A stretch of 25,732 bases of DNA from DALYLB01 sp046154695 (GTDB taxonomy: Bacteria; Acidobacteriota; Blastocatellia; RBC074). Shown piece after piece: positions 1-6,632 of the stretch. The stretch covers positions 1-25,732 of the forward strand of contig JBJXFI010000386.1 of assembly GCA_046154695.1 (NCBI GenBank), in the 5' to 3' direction. The position numbers were made by a program, and so were the translations under genes. The notes under the pieces were generated by a model. It was given only the letters and a program-made list of their open reading frames with translations, searched no databases and was not told the origin of the DNA. The number at the start of each line of letters is the position of its first letter. The first letter of the stretch is position 1.

Positions 1-93
1 CACGCCAGCCAGGAGAAGCGTCGCCATGAACATCGCCAGCGTAATCGCGGTTACGAGCAATGTCGTCTTGGTGTGCAATCGAAGAGGATGCAT
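1..93 (-). CDS. N-terminal fragment of a membrane protein (runs off left edge)
   Basis: An open frame on the minus strand starts with ATG at 93 and stays open to the window edge, giving 31 residues. After a short basic start (MHPLRLHTKTT) comes a continuous hydrophobic stretch (LLVTAITLAMFMATLLLAGV). This is the usual look of a signal anchor at the start of a sensor histidine kinase or another HAMP/PAS membrane protein. No strong Shine-Dalgarno sequence is visible upstream. The gene is divergent from the DUF2156 gene at 547, and the interval between them contains a sigma-54 promoter. The function cannot be stated from 31 residues; the kinase idea is inference only. Confidence 0.55.
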   Translation of the reverse strand, partial: MHPLRLHTKTTLLVTAITLAMFMATLLLAGV

Positions 94-339
94 CAGAACT
101 TATCGTAGCAGACTTGGAGACCTTCCCTATTATTTGCGCGATTCCGAAAAAGCCGCCGGACCCCGGAATTGTATTTCCTTCCTCCGCGCCCAAATGCCCG
201 CCGGCTCGCCTCACCGCAACGGAGCAGTCCCACATGCAATCGCCGGGGGTTCATTCGCTTCGGGATGCAATCATTAGACACGAGGCCCGGCTCGGAAATC
301 CAGCCCGGCGATCCCGCCCCCGCGCGTGGCAGATTTGCT

Positions 340-362
340 CCGCCACGCCATCGCCGTGGCGG
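340..362. promoter_or_regulatory. Inverted repeat, possible activator (enhancer) site
   Basis: A perfect 8-bp inverted repeat, CCGCCACG and CGTGGCGG, is separated by seven bases. It begins 84 bases upstream of the -24 box at 424. Enhancer-binding proteins for sigma-54 usually bind palindromes in roughly this range upstream, so it could be the activator site. In GC-rich DNA such a repeat can also arise by chance, and no second copy is visible at the other sigma-54 promoter. Confidence 0.3.
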
Positions 363-423
363 TATCGCCCGCCGCCCCGGCTTCAACAACCCGCAAATAC
401 TGCGTTTTCCATTCCACAGACCG

Positions 424-439
424 TGGCACTTCGCTTGCT
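424..439 (+). promoter_or_regulatory. Sigma-54 (RpoN) promoter, -24/-12 type
   Basis: The sequence TGGCAC-TTCGC-TTGCT matches the TGGCAC-N5-TTGCW consensus at every conserved base. The GG at 425-426 and GC at 437-438 are 12 bases apart. Transcription would start near 450, leaving a leader of about 95 bases before the ATG at 547. The strand and distance fit control of the DUF2156 fusion gene. Confidence 0.65.
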
Positions 440-546
440 GATTCAACCGCGGCGGATGAGGCAAGAAGGCAGTCAAACCGGCGCGGCGCGTTCGAAAACA
501 GGGGCGTTGAAATCGCGGCGCCCCCAATTCAGGGCCAGATGATCCA

Positions 547-2067
547 ATGGCAAAAGTAATCGGTGTTTACGACAGCCCGGATGCGGCGCGGGAAGCGATC
601 GCGCGGCTCAGCGCGGCTGGGATCGATGCGTCCCGCCTCTCGATCATCGGGGGCGGCGATGCCGGGCGAGGGTCCCACTGGAAGAAGTCGCTGGTATGGG
701 GCGGGGCAGCCGGCGCGGCCGTCTCGATGTTGCTTCCCGGAGGAGGCCACCTGCTTTTCGCGGGCCATCTAGCGCATGCCATCACCGCGCACTCGCTCGG
801 CTTGACTGCCAAGGCGATCGTAGCCGGGGCAACCGTGAGCGGAGCGACAGATCTGCTGCGGCACGCGGGGCTGGATCGCCGCGCGGTGAAAGAGGCCGCG
901 GAAACCATCGCCGCCGGACGATACGCGCTCGCGCTCGAAAGCGACTGGGTGACGATGCAGGGCGCGCGCGCGGCGCTGGGCCGCGAAAGGCAACAGCCCG
1001 ATCCTCGCCTGCTCGAACTGGTGCGCCGCCATGGGTACGAACCGCAATCCTTCCTGTCGCTTTACAGCGGGATGAAAGTCTGGTCGGTCTGCGAGCCGGA
1101 AGCCGCGGTCGTTTATCGCCAGGTAGGCCGCGTTGCGGTTGTCGCAGCCGCCCCATTGGCCGCGCGCGAGCATCTGGCTGAAATCACCCGCCGCTTCCTC
1201 GCGTACTGCGACGACGAAGACCTCGATTGCCTGATGCTGCCCGTGGGCGCGGAGTTTGCGAAGATCGCGCGTTCGTGCGGGATGGCGCTGCTGGCCGTGG
1301 GCGAATCGGGCTATTTCAAATTGCCGGAATGGAAGCCGGCGGGCGACCGCGCCAAGAAGGTCCGTGCCGGCGTCAATCAGGCCCGCAAAGCCGGCGTGCG
1401 AGTCGAGCGCTACGATCCGGCGCAAAGCCAGGGCGCGCAAACGCGCGTCGAGATCGAGTCGCTTTGCCAGGCGTGGGTCGACACGCGCGAGGTGGATGCG
1501 CTGGGCTGGCTGCTCGAACTCGATCCATTCAGCCTGAGCGAGCATAAACGGTATTTTCTCGCGCGCGGTGCTGAAGGAAAATTGGCGGGAATGCTGGCCT
1601 GTTCGCCGATCTCCGCCCGGCGCGGCTGGTATCTGGAAGATTTGATCCGCCATCCCCATGCCGAGCGCGGCGTCAGCGAATTGTTGGTCGTCGAGGCGAT
1701 CCGCCATCTCGCGGCGGAGGGCGCGGAACTGGCGACTCTCGCCACTTCGCCGCTTGCGGGCATCGAATCCGATGAATTGACGGGATCATTCAAACATCTC
1801 GCCCGGGCGCTCACCTTGATTTACGAGCATCTCGACGCCTTCTATCATTTCAAGGCGCTGCACCGATTCAAATCGAAATTCGCGCCATCGTTCGTCGAGC
1901 CGGAATTCGTCGCCATCTATCCACCGCGCATCCGGCTGCGAATGATCTATGCCGTGCTCGGCGCTCTCGACCCGGCGGGACTCCCGGGCATATTGGCGTC
2001 GAAACTGCGGCGGGTGTGGCGCAATCCGGAAACGCGCCGCTCCATTCAATCCGGAGAGGTTGGCTGA
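547..2067 (+). CDS. Stress-protein-17M-like domain fused to DUF2156 (lysyl-PG-synthetase-like)
   Basis: This 506-residue protein has two parts. Residues 1-135 begin MAKVIGVYDSPDAAREAI, continue to LSIIGG and contain a Gly/Ala-rich hydrophobic hairpin (about 48-100). This is the layout of general stress protein 17M/YflT-like and related DUF1269-type domains. Residues 152-490 look like DUF2156, the GNAT-fold catalytic domain related to the C-terminus of MprF, which transfers an aminoacyl group from tRNA to phosphatidylglycerol. Supporting segments are GYEPQSFLSLYSG, the basic KKVRAGVNQARKAGV stretch and the closing YHFKALHRFKSKFAP region. The many TM helices of full MprF are absent, so a soluble or peripherally membrane-bound enzyme is likely. 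The substrate is not determined. A sigma-54 promoter lies upstream. The DUF2156 call is firm; the N-terminal domain assignment is less so. Confidence 0.85.
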   Translation: MAKVIGVYDSPDAAREAIARLSAAGIDASRLSIIGGGDAGRGSHWKKSLVWGGAAGAAVSMLLPGGGHLLFAGHLAHAITAHSLGLTAKAIVAGATVSGATDLLRHAGLDRRAVKEAAETIAAGRYALALESDWVTMQGARAALGRERQQPDPRLLELVRRHGYEPQSFLSLYSGMKVWSVCEPEAAVVYRQVGRVAVVAAAPLAAREHLAEITRRFLAYCDDEDLDCLMLPVGAEFAKIARSCGMALLAVGESGYFKLPEWKPAGDRAKKVRAGVNQARKAGVRVERYDPAQSQGAQTRVEIESLCQAWVDTREVDALGWLLELDPFSLSEHKRYFLARGAEGKLAGMLACSPISARRGWYLEDLIRHPHAERGVSELLVVEAIRHLAAEGAELATLATSPLAGIESDELTGSFKHLARALTLIYEHLDAFYHFKALHRFKSKFAPSFVEPEFVAIYPPRIRLRMIYAVLGALDPAGLPGILASKLRRVWRNPETRRSIQSGEVG

Positions 2068-2229
2068 CATTAATAAATCGACCGCCCCCTGCCCCTCTTC
2101 CTCGTTGTTTATCCTGTGTTTATCTCCCTCGTGCCATACTTCCTCCCATCCGGCTGCAATCAAGCTTCGCGGATTCGCGCCTCACCGCCCGCGTCAGAAG
2201 CGGCGTGAAATCATTCAATGGAGATGCTC

Positions 2230-3180
2230 ATGAGGGAAAAATTGCAGGCCGCTCTTTTTGCGGCCATTTTACTGGGCGCCGGATTGGCGGCCTCAATCCG
2301 GCATGATTCGACAGTCCATTCATCGCCAATGTCCGCGCAGGCGCCGCTGCCTGAGGGCGCCGCGCCAGCGGGCGCGGTCCGATTCGCGGCGATCGGGGAT
2401 ATGGGCACCGGCGACGACGCGCAGGCAGCCGTCGCGCGGCGGATGGCGGCGTTTCTATCGGCGCGCCCGTTCGATACGGTGCTGACGCTCGGCGATAATA
2501 TCTATCCGGACGGCAACCCGGCGGATTTCTCCGACAAATTCGAGCGCCCCTATGCCGAACTGCTGCGGCGCGGGGTCCGTTTTTACGCGGTGCTCGGCAA
2601 TCACGATGTAAAGAAAGGCCGCGAGGCCGAGATCAATTACAAGCCCTTTCATATGGGCGGGCGCGCGTACTATTCGTTCACGAAAGGCGCCGATGGAAAC
2701 ATGGTCGAGTTTTTCGCGCTCGACTCCACCGATTTCGACACCGCGCAGGCGCAATGGACCGAGCGCGCCCTGGCCGCATCCAGGGCGCGCTGGAAGATCG
2801 TCTATTTTCACCATCCGATCTATTCGTCCGGCAGCAAGCACGGCTCCGACCTGAAGCTGCGCGCGAAGCTCGAACCGTTGCTGGTCAGGCACGGCGTGGC
2901 CGCGGTCTTCTCCGGCCACGACCATATCTACGAGCGCATCAAGCCGCAGCAGGGGGTGCAATATTTCGTATCCGGCGCGGGCGGCAAATTGCGGCGCGGG
3001 GATTTGAACGATAAAAGCCCGCTGACGGCCGCCGGCCACGACGAGAGCAGCAGCTTTATGTTTGTCGAATTGACCGAGGATCTTATGAAATTTTGGGCGG
3101 TGGATGCGTCCGGGCGCATTCTTGACAGCGGGGCGATTGCGCCGCGCGTCATCGGCGGCCGCGCGGCGGCAGCCAAATGA
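2230..3180 (+). CDS. Secreted metallophosphoesterase (purple acid phosphatase-like)
   Basis: All the metal-binding blocks of the calcineurin-like phosphoesterase fold appear in order (numbered from the in-frame ATG at 2218): GDMGTGDD at 60-67, GDN at 92-94, GNHD at 127-130, HHP at 198-200 and GHDH at 233-236. The block spacing and the GDNIYPDG segment resemble small, tartrate-resistant-type acid phosphatases, which hydrolyse phosphomonoesters outside the cytoplasm using two metal ions. A hydrophobic N-terminal segment (AALFAAILLGAGLAA) is a signal peptide or anchor. I chose the ATG at 2230 because GGAG lies six bases before it; ATGs at 2218 and 2224 are also in frame. The stop codon nearly abuts the next gene, so the two may be co-transcribed. 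The physiological substrate is unknown. Confidence 0.88.
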   Translation: MREKLQAALFAAILLGAGLAASIRHDSTVHSSPMSAQAPLPEGAAPAGAVRFAAIGDMGTGDDAQAAVARRMAAFLSARPFDTVLTLGDNIYPDGNPADFSDKFERPYAELLRRGVRFYAVLGNHDVKKGREAEINYKPFHMGGRAYYSFTKGADGNMVEFFALDSTDFDTAQAQWTERALAASRARWKIVYFHHPIYSSGSKHGSDLKLRAKLEPLLVRHGVAAVFSGHDHIYERIKPQQGVQYFVSGAGGKLRRGDLNDKSPLTAAGHDESSSFMFVELTEDLMKFWAVDASGRILDSGAIAPRVIGGRAAAAK

Positions 3181-3212
3181 ACCGGCATTCTTTCAATCAC
3201 TCAATTAAACAA

Positions 3213-3218
3213 GGGAGG
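3213..3218 (+). promoter_or_regulatory. Shine-Dalgarno site that sets the start at 3225
   Basis: GGGAGG lies six bases before the ATG at 3225. The frame is open further upstream, with an ATG at 3177 overlapping the phosphatase stop. The leader-peptide logic also favours 3225, because the signal peptide then begins at the N-terminus. Confidence 0.75.
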
Positions 3219-3224
3219 AAGGAT

Positions 3225-3689
3225 ATGAAATCAGGAAGAAACCAGATTTCACTGATGATTCCGGTTCTGGCATTAATATTCGCCTCGACGGCGATGTCCC
3301 AGGAAAAGGCGGTGAGGATGAAGGATCTGCCTCCGGCGGTGCAGGCGACGGTGAAAGAGCAGAGCAAAGGCGCAAGGCTTCGCGGGCTGGGGATGGAAGT
3401 CAATGAAGGGAAGACGTTTTATGAAGCCTCGCTGATCGTCGCCGGCCATGGAAAAGACGTGCTGATTGACGGCGGCGGGAATGTCGTCGAAGTCGAGGAG
3501 CAGGTCGCGCTGAATTCGCTCCCGCCGGCGGTGAAGGCCGAGATCCTCAAGCAGGCGGGCAGGGGGCGCATCGTGATCGTTGAATCCGTGACGAAGAACG
3601 GCGCGCTCGAATTTTATGAGGCGCATATCAAATCCGGCGGCAGGCTCAAAGAGGTCAAAGTCAATCTCGAAGGCAAACTGATTCCATAA
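3225..3689 (+). CDS. Exported protein with two PepSY-like repeats
   Basis: This 154-residue protein has a basic N-terminus and a hydrophobic core (about 9-23) ending in a plausible signal peptidase site (TAMS/QE). The mature part is a tandem duplication. Residues 35-89 (LPPAVQATVKEQSKG ... FYEASL ... VLIDGGGNVVE) align with residues 99-153 (LPPAVKAEILKQAGRG ... FYEAHI ... VKVNLEGKLI). This helix followed by YEA and a beta-rich half is typical of PepSY-like/BLIP-like domains, small periplasmic folds thought to bind or inhibit other proteins. No catalytic residues are seen. It follows the phosphatase closely and may share its transcript. The molecular partner is unknown. Confidence 0.75.
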   Translation: MKSGRNQISLMIPVLALIFASTAMSQEKAVRMKDLPPAVQATVKEQSKGARLRGLGMEVNEGKTFYEASLIVAGHGKDVLIDGGGNVVEVEEQVALNSLPPAVKAEILKQAGRGRIVIVESVTKNGALEFYEAHIKSGGRLKEVKVNLEGKLIP

Positions 3690-3692
3690 AAG

Positions 3693-3706
3693 GGTGTTTT
3701 GAAATT
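3693..3706 (-). repeat. Solo end of the R1 repeat family
   Basis: Fourteen bases are the exact reverse complement of the right end of R1 copy A (5068-5081), including its terminal TTTGAAATT-type motif. No internal R1 stem-loops follow. It looks like a relic or an independent copy of the element end, immediately downstream of a stop codon. Confidence 0.4.
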
Positions 3707-3721
3707 GGGATTCGTGGGTGG

Positions 3722-3765
3722 AGTGCGGGGAGCGTAATGTCCGGGTCGATTACGCGCCCCGCACT
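3722..3765. other. Long imperfect hairpin between genes
   Basis: AGTGCGGGG (3722-3730) pairs with CCCCGCACT (3757-3765), and inside it GCGTAAT (3732-3738) pairs with ATTACGC (3749-3755), with one A/G mismatch and a 10-base loop. No T-tract follows, so it is not a classical intrinsic terminator. It could still end or stabilise the upstream transcript, or be another repeat unit. Confidence 0.45.
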
Positions 3766-3874
3766 GCATGATCGTGTGTCCGAATGCTGCGCGTTTGATA
3801 TAGAATTACAGACGCTGTAAAAATGTCCTGCCCTCAAGGGCTCCGATAGAACCGGACGATTTCGTTTGACGAAG

Positions 3875-4831
3875 ATGAACATCCCCGACGCTCCCCGGAT
3901 CATCGACGCCGAAGCCCGCATTCGCGCGCGCGTTCGCGAGACGCCGGTGGACGAGTCCCTGCCGCTGAGCGAGTTGAGCGGCTGCCGGGTCTTCCTGAAG
4001 CTCGAACACCTGCAGCACACGGGCTCTTTCAAGCTGCGCGGCGCGACGAACAAGATCCTCTCGCTCGACGAGGGGGAGTTGGAGCGGGGCGTGGTCGCGG
4101 CCTCGACGGGAAATCACGGAATGGGCGTCTGCCATGCGGCGCGCGCGGCCGGAGCGCGCGCGACGATCTTTTTGCCGCGCGAGACCGCCGAGGCGAAGCT
4201 CTCGATGATTCGCCTCCTGGGCGGCGAGGCGGTGCCGGAGTTTCGCGATTGCCTGGATGCCGAGATTCAGGCGCGACGGATCGCCGCGGCTTCGGGCCGC
4301 GTCTTCATCTCGCCCTACAACGACCCGGAAGTCGTCGCCGGACAGGGAACGATCGGCGTCGAACTGGCGCGCCATCTCGACCGGATCGACGCGGTCTTTA
4401 TCGCGGTCGGCGGGGGTGGATTGATCGCGGGAATCGGCGCGTATTTAAAGGTGGTCCGGCCCGAAACCCGCATCGTCGGCTGCTGGCCGGCGAACGCGCG
4501 GGCGATGTACGAATCGCTGCGCGCGGGCCGCATTCTGGAAGTCGCCGAGGAGCCGACCCTCTCGGAAAGCACGGCCGGCGGCGTCGAGGAGGGATCGATC
4601 ACCTTTCCCCTCTGCCGGCAAACGATCGATGATCTCATCCTGGTCGAGGAGGAGGAGATTCGCGGCGCAATGCGCCTGCTCGCCGAGACCGAGCGCTGGA
4701 TGATCGAGGGCGCCGCGGCTGTTCCCCTTGCCGCTCTTCTAAAGAATCGCAAGGCGTATCAGGGGCGGAACGTCGTCATTCTTCTCTGCGGCCGGAACAT
4801 CGATCCGCGAAAGTGGGCATTGATCCTATAA
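3875..4831 (+). CDS. Threonine/serine dehydratase family PLP enzyme
   Basis: About 318 residues carry the hallmarks of fold-type II PLP enzymes of the threonine/serine dehydratase group. HTGSFKLRGATNKIL holds the PLP-binding lysine (residue 53), ASTGNHGMGVCHAARAAGA is the substrate/cofactor Asn loop, and VGGGGLIAGIGAYLKV is the glycine-rich loop for the PLP phosphate. The C-terminal ACT-like regulatory domain of biosynthetic IlvA is absent, as in catabolic dehydratases and hydroxyectoine-pathway EutB-like enzymes. The expected reaction is deamination of Thr or Ser to a 2-oxo acid; serine racemase-like activity is possible. A TTG nine bases upstream (3866) is in frame and also possible; neither start has a clear ribosome binding site. 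No pathway partner is adjacent. Confidence 0.85.
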   Translation: MNIPDAPRIIDAEARIRARVRETPVDESLPLSELSGCRVFLKLEHLQHTGSFKLRGATNKILSLDEGELERGVVAASTGNHGMGVCHAARAAGARATIFLPRETAEAKLSMIRLLGGEAVPEFRDCLDAEIQARRIAAASGRVFISPYNDPEVVAGQGTIGVELARHLDRIDAVFIAVGGGGLIAGIGAYLKVVRPETRIVGCWPANARAMYESLRAGRILEVAEEPTLSESTAGGVEEGSITFPLCRQTIDDLILVEEEEIRGAMRLLAETERWMIEGAAAVPLAALLKNRKAYQGRNVVILLCGRNIDPRKWALIL

Positions 4832-4841
4832 AGGAAGAGGC

Positions 4842-5076
4842 TTTGAAATTGGATTTTTATAGCCTGCGAAGCAGGCGACAGCATATCGCCTGGGGCGTAA
4901 GCCCCAGGACCCCATCGAAACGCTCACAAGCCCGTGAAACGGGCGGCAGAGCACCCGCTGTCGCCCGTTTCACGGGCTTGAATACCGTTTTTACCGACCC
5001 TGGGGTTCCGGCTTCGCCTTCACCCCAGGCTATATGCCGCCACCCGCTTCGCGGGTTGAGGCAAAAGAATTTCAAA
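4842..5076 (+). repeat. R1 palindromic repeat, copy A
   Basis: The element is bounded by TTTGAAATT (4842-4850) and AATTTCAAA (5068-5076), a 9-bp terminal inverted repeat. Between them is a chain of hairpins: GCCTGC-GAA-GCAGGC (4862-4876), CCTGGGGC-GTAA-GCCCCAGG (4889-4908, a GNRA tetraloop), an 18-bp perfect inverted repeat (4927-4944 with 4963-4980) whose arms are themselves small hairpins, CCTGGGGT/ACCCCAGG (4999-5029) and ACCCGC-TTC-GCGGGT (5042-5056). A closely similar copy lies inverted at 14622-14852. Open frames crossing it are artefacts. I see no transposase, so it is MITE-like or REP/BIME-like at most. Confidence 0.85.
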
Positions 5077-5087
5077 ACACCATGATG

Positions 5088-5116
5088 CCATTGGCCTGAA
5101 GGCGGAACTCCGAACC
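5088..5116 (-). repeat. R2 short repeat, flanking R1 copy A
   Basis: The motif CCATTGGCCTGAAGGCGG continuing into AACTCCGAACC is the reverse complement of the short repeat found at 11863-11894 and 14510-14570. An almost identical unit sits at 14871-14900 next to R1 copy B. Its core forms a hairpin (GCCTGAAGGC). It lies directly before the ribosome binding site of the next gene. Confidence 0.7.
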
Positions 5117-5125
5117 TTTTCCGGT

Positions 5126-5131
5126 GGGAGG
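5126..5131 (+). promoter_or_regulatory. Shine-Dalgarno site supporting a TTG start at 5141
   Basis: GGGAGG lies nine bases before TTG 5141. The nearest in-frame ATG (5186) has no such site, which favours the TTG start. Confidence 0.5.
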
Positions 5132-5140
5132 CAAGAGAGA

Positions 5141-6595
5141 TTGCGGAACCTGCGGCCAACTCGGGCGTCTACTCTCCATGAATACATGCGTAAAGCCAGC
5201 GGCCAAGCAATCAGCGATCAATCGGAAGACCCGGCGATTCGCCGCGCCATACGAAGCTTCGCGGCGGCGCTGACGCTCAGACACTCCCTGCGGCTCATCA
5301 CGCTCTGGTGCTTCGGGTGGGGAGCGGTATCGCTGGCGCTGCGGGCGACCCTGCTGACGCCGCGCGGAACCCTCGCATGGGGAGCGATGGGAATGATCCC
5401 GGCGGTGATTGCGTCCGCGGCGATGGCGCGCCGGCAGCTCCCGTCGCGCACCGCCGTGCGGGCGCTGCTCGACGAGCGAAACCGATGCGGGGGGCTGTTG
5501 ATGGCGGCGGAAGACGAGGGGATCGGCCAATGGCGGCTGCCGGAGATCGGTTCGCTGCGCATGCGATTCAGGAACCCCCGCGCGTGGGGTCTGCTCGCGG
5601 CTTCGATCGTCTTCGTGCTCGTCAGCCTGTTTGCGCCCGCTCGATTCTCGGTGTTGAACGCCGCCCGCCCGATGGATATGACCCGGGAGACCGAGGCCCT
5701 CGCTGTCCGGATCGAATCCTTGACGGAGGCCGCGCTTCTCGACCCGGCAAAGGCCGAGGAGCTGAAGGAGAAGCTCGAGCAGCTCGCCGCCGAGGCTTCC
5801 GGTGAAGATCCGGCCCGATCCTGGGAGGCCCTCGATCATCTGGCCGACGGGGTGGAAAGGACCGCCCGCGACGCGGCCGAGTCCGCCGCCGCCGCGCGGC
5901 AGCGGCTGGAGCGGGCCGAGGCGCTCGCCGAGGGCCTGATGGCCGGCGCCGGTCAACTCGACGCCAAAACGATGACCGAAGCCATGCAAACCCTTTCGGC
6001 CATGACGCAGGCCGCGATGAAAGAGGATCGGATGCTCGCTTCCGATCTCTCCGCCGACGCGCAGGCCGCGCTCAAGGCCGGCGCGCTTCAACCCGGACAG
6101 CTCGGCGAGGTCGCCAAAGCGCTCAGCAAACGCCGATCCGCGAATGAAGAGAAGCTGGCAAAGGCCGGAAAGGCCGGCGCGATGCAACCCGGCGCCCTCA
6201 AGCGCGGCTCCCGCGACAATTCCGGCCTCGCGCAATATCTCAAAGAGAATGCCCCGAAGCAGTCCATCGATGAGATCGTCGGCGCATGGTGCGACAAGCC
6301 CGGCGTCACGCGGGGCCGCGGCGACGCCGCCATGACCTGGAGCGACGGCGCGAGCGAGAAAGACGCGAAGTTCAGGGAGCAGGTCTTGCCGCCCGGCTCC
6401 ATCGCCGGCCTCGAAGAGAGCCAACTGTCCGGAATGAGCGCCGCCGCTCCGACGATCGATCGAACCGCCATCGCCGCCCACGGCGCTCTCGGCAGCGCCG
6501 CCGCGGGCGGAGGCTCGGCCCATACGCAGACCATCCTGCCGCGGCACAAAGGCGCGGTGAAACGTTATTTCGAACGGCCGGCCTCTCCGCGATAG
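5141..6595 (+). CDS. Unknown two-TM, helix-rich membrane protein (first gene of MoxR operon)
   Basis: This 484-residue protein has two hydrophobic regions: one near 52-101, probably a helical hairpin, and one near 149-167 (GLLAASIVFVLVSLFAP). A long, charged, Ala/Glu-rich, probably coiled-coil region follows (about 175-370), then a Gly/Ser/Ala-rich tail. The stretch SRTAVRALLDERNRCGGLLMAAED between the TM segments recalls the equivalent region of DUF4175-like membrane proteins found beside MoxR/VWA genes, but the protein is much shorter and I cannot assign it with confidence. No catalytic motif is visible. The TTG start is preferred because of the upstream GGGAGG. The MoxR gene follows after 37 bases, so a structural or scaffold role in the same envelope complex is inferred. 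Confidence 0.7.
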   Translation: MRNLRPTRASTLHEYMRKASGQAISDQSEDPAIRRAIRSFAAALTLRHSLRLITLWCFGWGAVSLALRATLLTPRGTLAWGAMGMIPAVIASAAMARRQLPSRTAVRALLDERNRCGGLLMAAEDEGIGQWRLPEIGSLRMRFRNPRAWGLLAASIVFVLVSLFAPARFSVLNAARPMDMTRETEALAVRIESLTEAALLDPAKAEELKEKLEQLAAEASGEDPARSWEALDHLADGVERTARDAAESAAAARQRLERAEALAEGLMAGAGQLDAKTMTEAMQTLSAMTQAAMKEDRMLASDLSADAQAALKAGALQPGQLGEVAKALSKRRSANEEKLAKAGKAGAMQPGALKRGSRDNSGLAQYLKENAPKQSIDEIVGAWCDKPGVTRGRGDAAMTWSDGASEKDAKFREQVLPPGSIAGLEESQLSGMSAAAPTIDRTAIAAHGALGSAAAGGGSAHTQTILPRHKGAVKRYFERPASPR

Positions 6596-6632
6596 ACCGG
6601 CGGCGCTTCCTTTCATCGTTCATCACTTCCAT

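Larger units (their letters stand above)
94..546. other. Divergent intergenic region with regulatory signals
   Basis: About 450 bases lie between the divergent left-edge gene and the DUF2156 gene. Several open frames cross it on both strands, but they are rich in Arg, Pro and Gly, overlap each other and resemble no family I know, so I treat the interval as non-coding. It holds an 8-bp inverted repeat (340-362) and a consensus sigma-54 promoter (424-439). I see no clear sigma-70 promoter for the minus-strand gene. Confidence 0.6.

Noticed and set aside
321..340. TGGCAGATTTGCT as a sigma-54 promoter
   Set aside because: Both halves are present but separated by two bases instead of five, so -24/-12 spacing is wrong.
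93..527. 144-codon open frame on the minus strand in the left intergenic region
   Set aside because: Arg/Pro-rich composition, no family resemblance, overlaps several equally long frames and covers the sigma-54 promoter.
4842..5076. R1 as a CRISPR array
   Set aside because: Several different hairpins occur once each; there is no regular repeat-spacer pattern and no cas gene.
4813..5159. Open frames on both strands across the repeat region
   Set aside because: They translate the hairpins of R1 and recur in mirrored form at copy B (for example PVKRATA and PPVSRACER segments). They have no ribosome site, and repeats explain them fully.
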